Source: Campylobacter rectus (GTDB lineage Bacteria > Campylobacterota > Campylobacteria > Campylobacterales > Campylobacteraceae). From it: a DNA stretch of 64,000 nucleotides. A program made the position numbers and the translations under genes. Below the pieces are notes generated by a model. It saw only the letters and a list, made by a program, of their open reading frames with translations, was not told the DNA's origin and searched no databases. Below, piece by piece: positions 17,720 to 26,827 of this stretch (positions within the stretch are counted from its first letter, which is position 1; every line of letters begins with the position of its first letter). Where the stretch lies: contig NZ_CP012543.1 of NCBI RefSeq assembly GCF_004803795.1, forward strand, positions 1,612,001 to 1,676,000, written 5' to 3'.

Positions 17720-18205
17720 ATTTTTCCTTTAAATTTTTACGCGAGTTTAGCGAAAAATGCTTTTATCTTTGATAAATTCGCGTTTTTTAATACTTTCAGA
17801 TTGCCGTTTTGTGCATTTTTTAAACAATTTAACGACAAAGCTAAAAATTTTGATTATTTTGCGCTTGCTATCGCGCTTGTCCGGGTTATACCGTCAAAAA
17901 GCCGACTCATCGGCCGCAGGTAGCTAAATTTTACCCGCTCGCAGACTGTGGTAAATTTGACGCGATACTTCGCTTGGATATAAGACGCCCGTGGAGTATA
18001 ACCATAAAAAGCGCCGTGTATTGTGAGCCTACACAACATTTTGTCAAAATCAAGATGATTGGTTATAATCCCGCAGGGTCTCAAGATAAAAGTCGTATGT
18101 ATATAAGAGAAATTGTTTTGAGCCGGATGGGGTTTGGTTTTATATAGATAATTTATCGCAAAGACAAGCCATTATGTCCCGTTTTTTGAATTTACAAGGA
18201 TAAAT
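17720..18205. other. intergenic stretch upstream of the ABC exporter
   Basis: No gene supported. The last 200 bases become AT-rich and hold the promoter described at 18041. A 16-codon open frame at about 18095 is too short to claim. Confidence 0.6.
18041..18069 (+). promoter_or_regulatory. sigma70-type promoter upstream of the ABC exporter
   Basis: TTGTCA at 18041–18046 and TATAAT at 18064–18069 with a 17-base spacer, leaving a leader of about 130 bases before the exporter start. Confidence 0.6.
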
Positions 18206-19895
18206 TTGAATATGAAGGCTATATTAAAAATAATTAAAATTTCAAAAACTTCAAAATACATTATGTCCATATGTATCATTATGGCAATCATTTCATCTAT
18301 GCTAGCGGTTTTACCCTCTTGGTTTCTTGGCTTTACCGTCACTTCTCTTTCCAAGGATACTTTTAGCGGATTTATTTATGACTTTGTTAAAATATTTGTA
18401 GAATCCCCTGCAAAATATAATTTAGCCGTCGCCGGAGTCGTTTTGTTTTTACTTTCGTCGATTCTTTTTATTATTTTTAGAAATTTCTTTTGCTATATAG
18501 CCATTACTACCGCTCAATACATAATTATTAACGTAAGAAAAGAATTATTTAAGAAATTAACCAAAATAGACTTTAAAGAAATTACGAAACGCTCAAAAGG
18601 CGATTTAATATATATTCTAATGAACGACACTCAGAGGCTTGAATATATATTTGAAAGACCGTTTTATACCATTTTTAGCGATGTTTTTGATTTTATTTTC
18701 ATTTCCATATTTTTAATATATCGAACCTATGATTTTTATGATACTACTTATTGTGATGCCTTTTATTTACATATTTAGCATAAAGACAGCTAAAATACAA
18801 AAACGGACTTCGTCTATTTCTCAAGAAGCGGACTCTAAAATGACGGTTGCAGCAGAGCAATTATTAAGCGGGTATGAAACCATAAAGTCGTTTAATGCCG
18901 AAAAAACGGAATGCGAGCGGTTTGATAAATTATCGGAAATATCGTATAACAATAGAAAAATAGGCATAAAAAGCTTATCGATTTTTATGCCTATCGAAGG
19001 ATGTCTTAGGACGATAGGTATTTGTTTGGTTTTATTGTATGCCATACACCAAATAAATCTCGGACTGCTAGAAGTCGGAACGATTGTAGTCTTTTCCGAC
19101 TACTCATATAGATTTTATAATCCGGTAAGAAATGTATTTAATTACCTGCAAACGATACAAAAATCAATTGTTTCAATTGAAAAAATTTTACAATTCTTAG
19201 AAATAGAAGATGAAAAAGAAAAAAACATAGCAATAAAAAATCAAAACAACATAAACCATCCAATCTTGGTAAGAAATTTAAAAATAAAAATAGACGATAA
19301 AGTGCTAATAAGCAACATATCGTTTGTGTGCAACAAAAATGAACTTATACAAATAAGAGGACAAAGCGGAAGCGGCAAAACATCGATAGTAAGAGCATTG
19401 ATAGGTTTATATAAAGTTGATGACGGTATGATTTTTATCCACGGAAAAGATATCAATTCATACTCTAATATCGAGCTAAGAAATATTATATCCTATTGCG
19501 GCCAATATGTATTTTTACATAATGATACCGTTTTGAAAAATATTTTTTATCCGGATTGCGGATACGATACGAACAGGGTTTTGCCATACTTAAAAAAACT
19601 TAATTTGGATCATATGGACAACGATGAACTAATCGGCGATGGCGGCAATAAGCTTTCGGGCGGAGAAAAACTAAGAGTAGCATTTTTAAGGGCTATTCTT
19701 AAGAATTCTAAAATTTTAATTTTAGATGAAACGACATCATCGTTGGATACGGATAATGAAGATATCATAATAGAAACATTAAAAGGACTAAAAGAAGACG
19801 GCTGGACTATTATTTTTTGTACTCATAGCACCAATGATAAGCTTAACCGCATAACAGATCAAACCATACACATACGAAAGGATGCCTATGAGTGA
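18206..19895 (+). pseudogene. ABC exporter (fused permease and ATPase), interrupted by one frameshift
   Basis: Reads as two frames. The first (18206–18778) gives the first transmembrane half (GFTVTSLSK, ITTAQYIIINVRKELFKKL, DLIYILMNDTQRLE). The second (from about 18729) gives the rest plus the ATPase: Walker A GQSGSGKT, signature KLSGGEKLRV, Walker B ILILDETTSSLD. Removing one T from the T5 run at 18733–18737 joins them as YRTYDFMILLIVMPFIYIF and yields about 563 residues, a normal exporter length. TTG at 18206 has AAGGA 5 bases upstream; ATG at 18212 is the alternative. The gene is much richer in A and T than its neighbours, suggesting acquisition. Either a pseudogene, an on/off variant, or a sequencing error in the T tract. 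Confidence 0.85.
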
Positions 19896-20008
19896 TCTTT
19901 TTCCAAATGAAAATATATGCAGATAATGATGAAAAAGCAAAAGCCGTGATAAAATACGAGATGCCGGATAGTTCATCTTCGCTGCACTCGCAGCTTTTCA
20001 AGAAGTAG
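19888..20008 (+). pseudogene. remnant of the gene after the ABC exporter
   Basis: ATG at 19888 overlaps the exporter end by 8 bases, as in a coupled operon. The frame stops after 12 codons, but removing one T from T5 at 19898–19902 gives MSDLFQMKIYADNDEKAKAV, then IKYEMPDSSSS and a stop at 20008. The last part coincides with an inverted copy of the dispersed repeat (19977–20002), so the gene looks cut by that repeat. Product unknown. Confidence 0.5.
19977..20002 (-). repeat. dispersed repeat unit, inverted copy
   Basis: Minus-strand reading gives CTTGAAAAGCTGCGAGTGCA then GCGAAG, matching the units at 12680 and 25846 with two substitutions. Confidence 0.75.
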
Positions 20009-20526
20009 TTACGAGTAAATTTGCTTATCTTCTCACGCTCTTTGGACAATAAAACTCCAATATTTTTTAGAATTTTATTGACGGAGAATCTAGAAGTATT
20101 AGCGAACCGGACTATTTTTATGGCTTATATATCGGCAGAAATACCATAAAATTTCTTTAAATTTAACCTCTGAAATTCTTGAACGGACTATGCGTTTGTT
20201 TTTACCTTCGCTTAGCGTCGCTTCACCGACTACTGTCGCTTAAAGGCTTGAGACCGCTCGTTATTTTATAAGAATATAGTTCTCATCGTAGCTTGCCGCT
20301 GCTGAAGCTAAAGAGAGTCTTTGATTATTTTCGTCCGCTGCTGCACCGATCCGGACTACGCCGTCAAAAAGGCGAGTTGCACACTTGCAAACTGCGACAA
20401 ATTTAATACAAAAGCTCTTTTAAATTTTATTTTCATCTGTTTTTGCTCAAATTTTTATCCAAATTTTAGAAAAAATCCCAAACGAATTTCGCTAATCGCA
20501 AAACATTTTAAACTAAAGGGCAGAAG
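20009..20526. other. decayed stretch between ABC exporter and lipoprotein remnant
   Basis: No intact gene. Around 20072–20158 one frame reads IDGESRSISEPDYFYGLYIG then RNTIKFL and a stop; it looks like the end of a real protein, but the same frame is closed just upstream, so at best it is a fragment. The remainder holds the repeat module at 20206. Confidence 0.45.
20206..20263 (+). repeat. dispersed repeat, module ending CGCTCGTTA
   Basis: CTTCGCTTAGCGTCGCTTC, a variable middle, then GAGACCGCTCGTTA. It aligns with 25782–25839 over about 58 bases with few differences. The end is the reverse complement of the TAACGAGCG start of the units at 12487 and 25707. Confidence 0.75.
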
Positions 20527-20872
20527 TGAAAAATTTAGTTTTAGATGATGATTTCGGCGCTAGTTTTTGTCGGATGCGCGGTAAATAAACCGACTACTGC
20601 CGAGCAAAACACGCAAAAGCACCGCTACGCCAATAGGCAAACTACCAGCATCAAGGCGTCGTAAGCGCCAAATGCGCAAGCATCAAGGCGCGACGCGAGA
20701 CCGTTCTCATCATAGTGCAAGCAAAGGGCTCTGTCCTAACGCGGCGACTGCACCGACTCGAAACAATGCGCAAAAGGCAACAAGGCGCAAGAATGCGCGC
20801 AGCGCTGCGGCGATATGAGCAAAAATACGGTAAAAACCATTCAAATGACAAAACGCGTGTCGTTTGCATCAT
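20527..20872 (+). pseudogene. decayed lipoprotein gene
   Basis: AAAGGG precedes GTG at 20527, which starts KNLVL; one frameshift near 20545 gives MMISALVFVGCAVNKPTTAE, a clear signal peptide with lipobox VGC. That frame stops at about 20662. Another frame downstream reads DCTDSKQCAKGNKAQECAQR, then CGDMSKNTVKTIQMTKRVSF and a stop at 20872, a Cys-rich ending. So a small lipoprotein of about 110 residues is broken by at least two or three indels. Family not recognised. Confidence 0.6.
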
Positions 20873-21299
20873 AAATATTGAAATTTAAAGGCGACCGAGG
20901 TCAGATTTGACTACTCTTTTGTTTTTTGATTGCTTTTAGTCGAAATTAAAAGTTTAAGTCCGAAGTCGGCTTAAATTTTAAAACCGTCAAAACACCGCTA
21001 TGCCCACAAATTTTAGCTGCAAATTTCGTCGCTCGTCGCAATCTCTTTTTGCTTCATTCTTAGACTTTTTAAAACGAAAATTTAACTGAGCCGCCGCTTT
21101 TTCATCTTTTAATATACCAAATTTACTTTGCTCCGTTGCCCGAATTTTACAAATTTAATTCCGTTTTTTAGCTGCGTAAAAAAGAGAACTTTAAACTTTC
21201 GCGGCAAATTTTAATCTTTTTTTATTTTTGATTTTTTAGAAAATTAAACCTAAAGGCCGATTTTATCGCATTTTTCTCAAATTTAACGCCTCGCAAATC
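20873..21299. other. AT-rich stretch, nothing recognised
   Basis: No open frame of credible length, repeat or RNA gene seen; several AAATTT words. Confidence 0.5.
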
Positions 21300-21310
21300 G
21301 GTTCACTCGT

Positions 21311-21528
21311 TTTTGTTCGGAATTTTATTTTTACTCGCTTTCGGTAGTCCTTAGATACATTTCGGCAGACATCGACTACGCTATTTGGTCGGGAGCAGAC
21401 TTAGTCTTCGTCTCAGCGATAACCTACTTTTTATAAGGAAGCTTGATCTGCCTGCAATTATCGATATCGTGATGATAATCGGCGATATAGTCGCTATAAA
21501 TCCATTTTTAAAAAGCATCAACAGTTAA
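21311..21528 (+). pseudogene. remnant of an EmrE-like small multidrug resistance protein
   Basis: One frame reads EFYFYSLSVVLRYISADIDY then AIWSGADLVFVSAITYFL and a stop; shifting frame gives LDLPAIIDIVMIIGDIVAIN then PFLKSINS and a stop at 21528. Together these match the second half of EmrE (YIPTGIAYAIWSGVGIVLIS ... LDLPAIIGMMLI). The first two helices with the essential glutamate are not found, so this is a truncated, frameshifted remnant. Confidence 0.75.
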
Positions 21529-21746
21529 ATAAATATTAAATTTAACTAGCCTTTTTTAAATTTTAACTAAAATTTAAGCTTGCAGGCGTCAAATTTGACT
21601 TTTTACGGTTGCGAATTTTAAACTGAAATTTAAAATGTCATAAATGCGGCAAAGAAAACAAAAACGACGTCAAAATTTCATCGCCGTCAGAATAAAAAAT
21701 TTTTAAGCTATCCGCTTAAATCCGGTGGCCGTTCTCGATGAATTTA

Positions 21747-22253
21747 TTAAAATTCTGTTTTAGTCTCGTCGTCTAAAATTTTAAGCAAGCCGGGCATCCT
21801 AAACTCGCCGCTCATCCCCTTTACGAGCCGTGCCGCTTCGTCTATATCCATACCGATCGCGCTAACGAAAAGCGGCCTTTTGCTACCGCCTCTGCAAATT
21901 TCTCTTACGAGCTTGCAGCTACCTTTAAAAGGCGATTTAGCTACTCCCACGATCTGCACTCTGCGCTCCAAGTGCTCGTATAAATGCCCGCCCAGACCGT
22001 ATCCGCCCTCGTCGTCAAGATAAACGAAACCGTCGATCACGATGAGCGAGATATCCCGCACATCAAGATCCTGCAAAAGCGAGACGATGCACGGTAGCTC
22101 CCTTTTATAAAAGCTTCCGCTCTCATAGGGCGCCACGTCGCCGACTGCTTTCGAGATGGTTTTGATCGGCTTTTCGTCGCTAAAGTTTTCAAACAAAACC
22201 CCTACGACTTTAGCCTTGCTTCCCACATAATACGCATCTACGGCAAGTTTCAC
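21747..22253 (-). CDS. nfi: endonuclease V family protein
   Basis: 168 residues, the short form. AVDAYYVGSKAKVVGVLF at the start, FYKRELPCIVSLL with the RE pair, VIDGFVYLDDEGGYGLGGHL and VGVAKSPFKG match in order the EndoV motifs (DV.Y, Y.RE, D-G-G...HLG, GVAK). EndoV cuts DNA or RNA near deaminated adenine (inosine). The catalytic Asp of IDG and the Asp near position 5 are present. It is transcribed alone; a strong hairpin separates it from nfeD. Confidence 0.75.
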   Translation of the reverse strand: MKLAVDAYYVGSKAKVVGVLFENFSDEKPIKTISKAVGDVAPYESGSFYKRELPCIVSLLQDLDVRDISLIVIDGFVYLDDEGGYGLGGHLYEHLERRVQIVGVAKSPFKGSCKLVREICRGGSKRPLFVSAIGMDIDEAARLVKGMSGEFRMPGLLKILDDETKTEF

Positions 22254-22289
22254 CGCTATCCTTTTCGTTTAAATTTTAGCAGCACGAAA

Positions 22290-22324
22290 GAGGCGACTTG
22301 GATTAAAGCATCAAAAGTCGCCTC
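22290..22324 (-). terminator. hairpin downstream of nfeD
   Basis: GAGGCGACTT and AAGTCGCCTC form a perfect 10-bp stem around a 15-base loop, with TTT following on the minus strand. It lies 13 bases beyond the nfeD stop, so it probably ends the SPFH–nfeD transcript. Confidence 0.65.
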
Positions 22325-22336
22325 AAAAGCTCAAAT

Positions 22337-22735
22337 TTAATCTCGCTGTAAAACGACTTTATTGCCTTTGGTGCCAAGCACGCGCACCTTTGTGCCCTCG
22401 GCTAAATTTCCGTCGTAGCGCCACAAAGTACCCTTGTAATAAACCATCCCCTCTCTGATCTCGCCATCGCCGCTCTCGTTTAAAAAGTCGTCCTTAACTT
22501 CGTTTTCGTGCGAATTAAATTTGGCCTTTAACGGCTTTCTAAGCGCAAAAAGCAAGACTAGCGAGGTGGTAGCGATGAGTAAAATTTGATACTCCCAAGC
22601 GATATCGATAAAAAATCCCAAAACTCCGACCGCTAAAAATCCAAGTCCGAAAAATAGTACGAAAAAGCTACCCAGCATAAACTCGAGCGCTATGAGCGCC
22701 ACGCCTGCAGCCAGCATCAAGTACACGGGTATCAT
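22337..22735 (-). CDS. NfeD family membrane protein
   Basis: 132 residues: three hydrophobic helices in the first 65 residues, then a soluble OB-fold ending (GMVYYKGTLWRYDGNLAEGT, KVRVLGTKGNKVVLQRD). This is the short NfeD1b-type protein that partners SPFH proteins at the inner membrane. Its start overlaps the stop of the SPFH gene by 4 bases, so the two are co-translated. Confidence 0.88.
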   Translation of the reverse strand: MIPVYLMLAAGVALIALEFMLGSFFVLFFGLGFLAVGVLGFFIDIAWEYQILLIATTSLVLLFALRKPLKAKFNSHENEVKDDFLNESGDGEIREGMVYYKGTLWRYDGNLAEGTKVRVLGTKGNKVVLQRD

Positions 22736-23652
22736 TTTGCCGCCCTAGCGCCCAAAAAGTCCTTTAAAACGCTTAGAGAACCGATGAGCTCGGTCGCTTC
22801 GTAAGGGACTAAAATTTTATCTTTCGAGCCGTTTTTGGCTAGCTCGTTAAAGGCTCCGACGCGGTCGCGCGCGAGTAGGAACTCGGCGGCTTTTGCGTTT
22901 TGCGCCATGCTTTCGTTTATCATATCCATCGCCTCTTTTTGAGCCGTAGCTAGCGCGATTTGCTCGTATTTTTTCGCATCGGCCATACGCTCGATAGCCT
23001 CGGCTTGCAGGACTTTTTCTTGTTTTAACGCCTCGGCGTTGCGGATGAGTGCCTCTTTTTCAGCCTGCGCCTTTAGCTCGATCGCGCGTTTTTCGCGCTC
23101 TGCTTTCATTTGCAGATTCATCGCCTCTTCGATGCCGTGCGGGACGGAAATTTCGGAGATTTCGACGCGCATGATCTTTACGCCCCAGTTATCGGCGGCA
23201 TCTCCGAGCGCTCTTTGCAGCGCGGAGTTTAGGCGGTCGCGCGAGCTGAGCGTATCGTCAAGGTTCATCGCGCCTATCTCGCCTCTTAGCGTCGTCATAG
23301 CTAAATTTGCGATCGCGCGTTTGTAGCTATCGACGTTATATAGGGCCATTTTGCCGTCGACGACCTTTAAAAACACGATACCGTCGACGCTGATATTTAC
23401 GTTATCCTTCGTGATAACTTGTTGTTTTGAGATATCTACCAGCTGCTCGCGCACGGTGATCTGCGCGCGGATCTGATCTACAAGCGGGATAATGATGTGA
23501 AATCCGCCGTCAAGCACCTTATGAAATTTACCCAGACGCTCGACGATATAAATATCGGACTGCGAGATAATCTTGATACCGGATTTTAAAAACAAAACCG
23601 CAAAGGCCAGCACGACCACGGCAAATACGATAAACGGGATACTGTCTTCCAT
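22732..23652 (-). CDS. SPFH/stomatin-like membrane protein (QmcA/paraslipin type)
   Basis: 306 residues with an N-terminal membrane helix (IPFIVFAVVVLAFAVLF), the SPFH domain (DIYIVERLGKFHKVLDGGFH, VDQIRAQITVREQLVDISKQ) and an alanine/glutamate-rich helical tail from about 180. Such proteins form large membrane-bound cages that control proteases and membrane order; with NfeD they make a conserved pair. No signal for HflK/HflC is seen, because those come as a different tandem pair. Confidence 0.9.
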   Translation of the reverse strand: MEDSIPFIVFAVVVLAFAVLFLKSGIKIISQSDIYIVERLGKFHKVLDGGFHIIIPLVDQIRAQITVREQLVDISKQQVITKDNVNISVDGIVFLKVVDGKMALYNVDSYKRAIANLAMTTLRGEIGAMNLDDTLSSRDRLNSALQRALGDAADNWGVKIMRVEISEISVPHGIEEAMNLQMKAEREKRAIELKAQAEKEALIRNAEALKQEKVLQAEAIERMADAKKYEQIALATAQKEAMDMINESMAQNAKAAEFLLARDRVGAFNELAKNGSKDKILVPYEATELIGSLSVLKDFLGARAAK

Positions 23653-23728
23653 AACTGCTCCTTGAAATAATTTTCATAATTTTAGCCGTTTTTTGCTAAA
23701 AAGTCAGCACCCAAGCCGAAATTTTTAG

Positions 23729-23734
23729 TATAAT
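23729..23734 (+). promoter_or_regulatory. -10 box of the NlpE-like gene
   Basis: TATAAT 24 bases before the start codon, followed by an AAGGA ribosome-binding site. Confidence 0.5.
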
Positions 23735-23757
23735 TAGCCAAAATTTAAGGAAAAATA

Positions 23758-24213
23758 ATGAAAAATATTCTGTTTTTAGCGGCGGCGATGATATTTGCGG
23801 GCTGTGCGGCGAGCAAGAACGCAAGCGATAGCGCAGTAAATAGCCAAAAATGCGGCGGCACGGAGGTCTTTGAAACGTGCGGCGCCCAAATAGACAAAGA
23901 AAATCTAGTCGGCGTTTATGAGGCAAAAGTGCTTTGTGACGGCTGTGGCAAGGATTCAAAAAGCGTCTTTACGATTTCTGCCGACGGGACGTTTAAGATC
24001 GATACCATTTATCAAAAAAAGATCGCTCAAAGAGAGCTGCAAACGGGCATTTACGAGATAGCCGGCAACACCCTAAGAGTGACGAATCAATACCGCGAAA
24101 AGTTAAATTTCGAGATTAGCGGCGATACGCTTCGCCAGATCAGCAACCAAAACAGCTTTATCAAAGAAAATTTCGCTCAGGAGCGCATCTACAAAAAGCT
24201 AGAAGCCAACTAA
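23758..24213 (+). CDS. NlpE-like lipoprotein (copper/envelope stress type)
   Basis: 151 residues. Signal peptide with lipobox FAGC (cleavage before about Cys19). The mature part has GVYEAKVLCDGCGKDSKSVF and ISADGTFKIDTIYQKK, the NlpE N-domain pattern (G-x-Y-x-G-x-LPCADC...DGTY). NlpE acts at the outer membrane as a sensor for copper and surface stress through CpxA; Campylobacter has no clear Cpx system, so the role here is open. The CxxC pair typical of NlpE is present. Confidence 0.75.
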   Translation: MKNILFLAAAMIFAGCAASKNASDSAVNSQKCGGTEVFETCGAQIDKENLVGVYEAKVLCDGCGKDSKSVFTISADGTFKIDTIYQKKIAQRELQTGIYEIAGNTLRVTNQYREKLNFEISGDTLRQISNQNSFIKENFAQERIYKKLEAN

Positions 24214-24252
24214 GCGGCAAATTTAGCGCTCAAATTTAACCCGAAGCCCAAA

Positions 24253-25455
24253 ATGAGTAAATTTATCGACCTACTAAAAACCCAGCCCGTTTTCGCGCGC
24301 CTCTCGCTCATACAGCTGATTTGTTATTTCGGCGTTTGGTTCTCGCACACGGGTATTTTCACGCTGCTTATCGAGCTTGACGCGCCCGTTTGGGCTATCA
24401 CGGCGGCGGCTGCGCTAGCTTTCGTGCCGGGCGTGCTGTTATCGCCTTTTAGCGGTATCGTAGCGGATAAATTTAGCCCAAAACCGATGCTAATAGCGCT
24501 CACGGTCGTAGAGATGGTGACGGTTTTTATGCTCGTTTTTATCGACAAACTCTCCTTGATGTGGTTGCTTTTTGCGATAATATTTATCAGAGTCGGAGCC
24601 GGCGGAACGTATTTTCAGGTCGAGATGAGCCTTTTCCCCAAAATTTTAAACAAAGACGACCTAAAAACCGCAAATGAGATCCACTCGCTCATCTGGGCGT
24701 TTTCATACACCGCGGGTATGGGGCTAGCGGGCATTTATATCCATTTTTTCGGGATCAAAAGCGCCTTTTTGCTTGACTGCGCTCTTTACGGCGTTGCGCT
24801 TACGATCTTGCTAAAAACGGACATCGCCGTAAGAGCTCAAAAAGGTGGCGAAAAAATCCGCGAGATGCTAAAAAACGGCCTAAAATACATCAAACAAAAT
24901 CCGCTCATAGCCCACCTCATCATGCTTCACGCGGTGGTGGGCGTAACCAGCTACGACGCACTCGTGGCGTTGCTGGCCGATTACCCGTATGCGGGCCTGC
25001 TCTCGACTTCGCTAATAATCGGCTACATAAACGCCTGCCGCTCGCTCGCCCTTATGATGGGCCCGCTCGTGCTTAGCAAATTCGTCTCAAACGCCAGCCT
25101 CGTTTATATCTACATCGGTCACGGGCTTGGTATCATGGCTTGGAGCGCGCTGCAATTTAACTTTTACCTCGGATTTATCGGCATTTTGTGTGCGGGATTT
25201 TTTACCTCGACGCTTTGGAGTTACACTTACACGCTCATCCAGCAAAAGTGCGATCCCAAATTTTACGGCCGCATCATCGCCTACAACGATATGGTCTGCC
25301 TAGCCGTCGGCGCTGCGGTATCGGGAGGCATAGGATTGCTTTTCGAGCTGGGGCTTAGTCTCGCGCAGATCACCGCGCTGATGGGCTGCGCGTTTATCCT
25401 CGGAGCATTTTACTGGCTTGCCGTGCGTAAAATTTACAAAGACGAGCTGGCGTAA
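24253..25455 (+). CDS. MFS transporter
   Basis: 400 residues with 12 hydrophobic segments. The cytoplasmic motif after helix 2 reads GIVADKFSPKPML, the MFS motif A. Overall it resembles the MFS_3/EntS-type exporters, but the substrate cannot be read from sequence. It follows the lipoprotein gene by 39 bases on the same strand and may share its promoter. Confidence 0.85.
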   Translation: MSKFIDLLKTQPVFARLSLIQLICYFGVWFSHTGIFTLLIELDAPVWAITAAAALAFVPGVLLSPFSGIVADKFSPKPMLIALTVVEMVTVFMLVFIDKLSLMWLLFAIIFIRVGAGGTYFQVEMSLFPKILNKDDLKTANEIHSLIWAFSYTAGMGLAGIYIHFFGIKSAFLLDCALYGVALTILLKTDIAVRAQKGGEKIREMLKNGLKYIKQNPLIAHLIMLHAVVGVTSYDALVALLADYPYAGLLSTSLIIGYINACRSLALMMGPLVLSKFVSNASLVYIYIGHGLGIMAWSALQFNFYLGFIGILCAGFFTSTLWSYTYTLIQQKCDPKFYGRIIAYNDMVCLAVGAAVSGGIGLLFELGLSLAQITALMGCAFILGAFYWLAVRKIYKDELA

Positions 25456-25705
25456 AATTTGGGTATGCTTTAATCTAAATTTAGCTGCGTTTTTCAGTGT
25501 TGCGGGATAAAATTTCGCTTTGTCGCAAGACCGCCTCGTCTCTGCGCCGCTTTACGAAAGGTCATAAAAATTTAGACTAAATTTGATGCCGAATTTAGTC
25601 TAAATTTGCCGCACGCCGACTTCGCTTTTAAATACTCTTTGGCTCAAGATAAGTTAAAAACTTTCAAAAGAGTTTTAAACTATCATTTTATCGATGTGCT
25701 TTTAG

Positions 25706-25840
25706 GTAACGAGCGTAGCGAAGTTAAAAGAGTAAGAAGCAAGAGAGATAGAGGAGCGGCAAACAAAACACCGGTATTTTACTTCGCTTAGCGTCGCTTC
25801 GCTAGCTACCGTCGCCTAATAGCTAGAGATCGCTCGTTAC
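25706..25840 (+). repeat. repeat element with nested inverted repeats (possible three-helix fold)
   Basis: GTAACGAGCG (25706–25715) pairs perfectly with CGCTCGTTAC (25831–25840). Inside, CGTAGCGAAGTTAAAA (25714–25729) is nearly complementary to TTTTACTTCGCTTAGCG (25777–25793), and CTAGCTA (25802–25808) pairs perfectly with TAGCTAG (25820–25826). Together these give an outer helix enclosing two arms. The right part recurs at 20206 and the left part at 12487. It could be a small non-autonomous mobile element or an RNA structure. Confidence 0.6.
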
Positions 25841-25845
25841 TGCGT

Positions 25846-26006
25846 CTTGAAAAGCTACGAGTGTAGCGAAGTAGAGTTTAGATATAATGATAAAACAAGC
25901 GAAACGCTCACGAAGCGATGTTTTTATAAAAACCTTATCATATTGTGCTAAAATTAATAAGAGGTCTTATAAGTAGCAACGCAAGTCGCAGCTAAAAATC
26001 CGATTA
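25846..26006 (+). repeat. dispersed repeat family, copy set 2
   Basis: A full 31-bp unit at 25846–25876 differs from the one at 12680–12710 at only two positions. The second module at about 25955–26006 (AAGAGGTCTTATAAGTAGCA, then ACGCAAGTCGCAGCTAAAAA) matches 12891–12941 with one or two changes. Confidence 0.85.
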
Positions 26007-26827
26007 ACTTATCTTGAGCCCGCTTTTTGTGGAAACGACCAAAATTTGAGCTAAATTTGACGCTGAATTTATGGTTCGCTATCCTTAAGCAAGGAGCCGT
26101 TTCTTTGCGGATACGGCATAAATCCGGCAAGATTTAACCTAAATTTACCGCTTGCAGAGTCTAAGAAGCATGCAGTTTTTAAAAATTTAGCCTAAATTTT
26201 AAGCTAAATTAATCCGTTTGCCCATCCGTCCGCTTGCTTGCTTTGCGATAAACAAAAAACTTATCTCCGGCCATCCGTTTTCACCCCGACCTCGCCCGTC
26301 CTGGCGACTCGTAAAAACAGTGCGATTTAAAATTAGCCCGCACAAGCAAATCCGCAAAAAGAGGCGCAAATCTAGCTTTTCACGCGAGCGGCTTAAATTT
26401 AGCCGCCTTTCTCCGGCATTTTCGTAAATTTATCCGCGATCGAATTTTGCGGATGATGCGAGCCTGTGCGCAAATTTTGATAAAAATAGCAAAAACGAGA
26501 GGGTTTATGAGGGATAAATTCGCGCCAAATTTGGCCTGCGTAAAAAATCGGCCTTCATAAAATTTAGCAAAAAACAGCGTAAATTTAGTGTGTAAGAAAA
26601 TCTGCAAACAAGCGGGCAAATTTAACGAAAAACAAGCGCAAATTTACCGTTCGTATCAAAAAGATAGCCGTCTGCCCGCCTAAATTTATCCGCCAAAATA
26701 AATCAAATTTGAATAAAATTAAAACGAGACCGAATCGGCCGCTACACCGAATTTATCCTCAAATTTGGTGCGAATTTTTAAAATTTAGCCAGGGCTCGCG
26801 CATCGTATCGGCCCAAATTTAACCCGC

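Larger units (their letters stand above)
25456..26827. other. gene-free stretch with dispersed repeats
   Basis: No credible gene. 25700–26010 holds the second set of dispersed repeats and a possible folded element. 26010–26827 is full of AAATTT words; I see no remnant there that I can name. Confidence 0.6.

Noticed and set aside
26218-26619. overlapping open frames on both strands
   Set aside because: Basic, low-information sequence with no start signals; looks like non-coding DNA rich in AAATTT.
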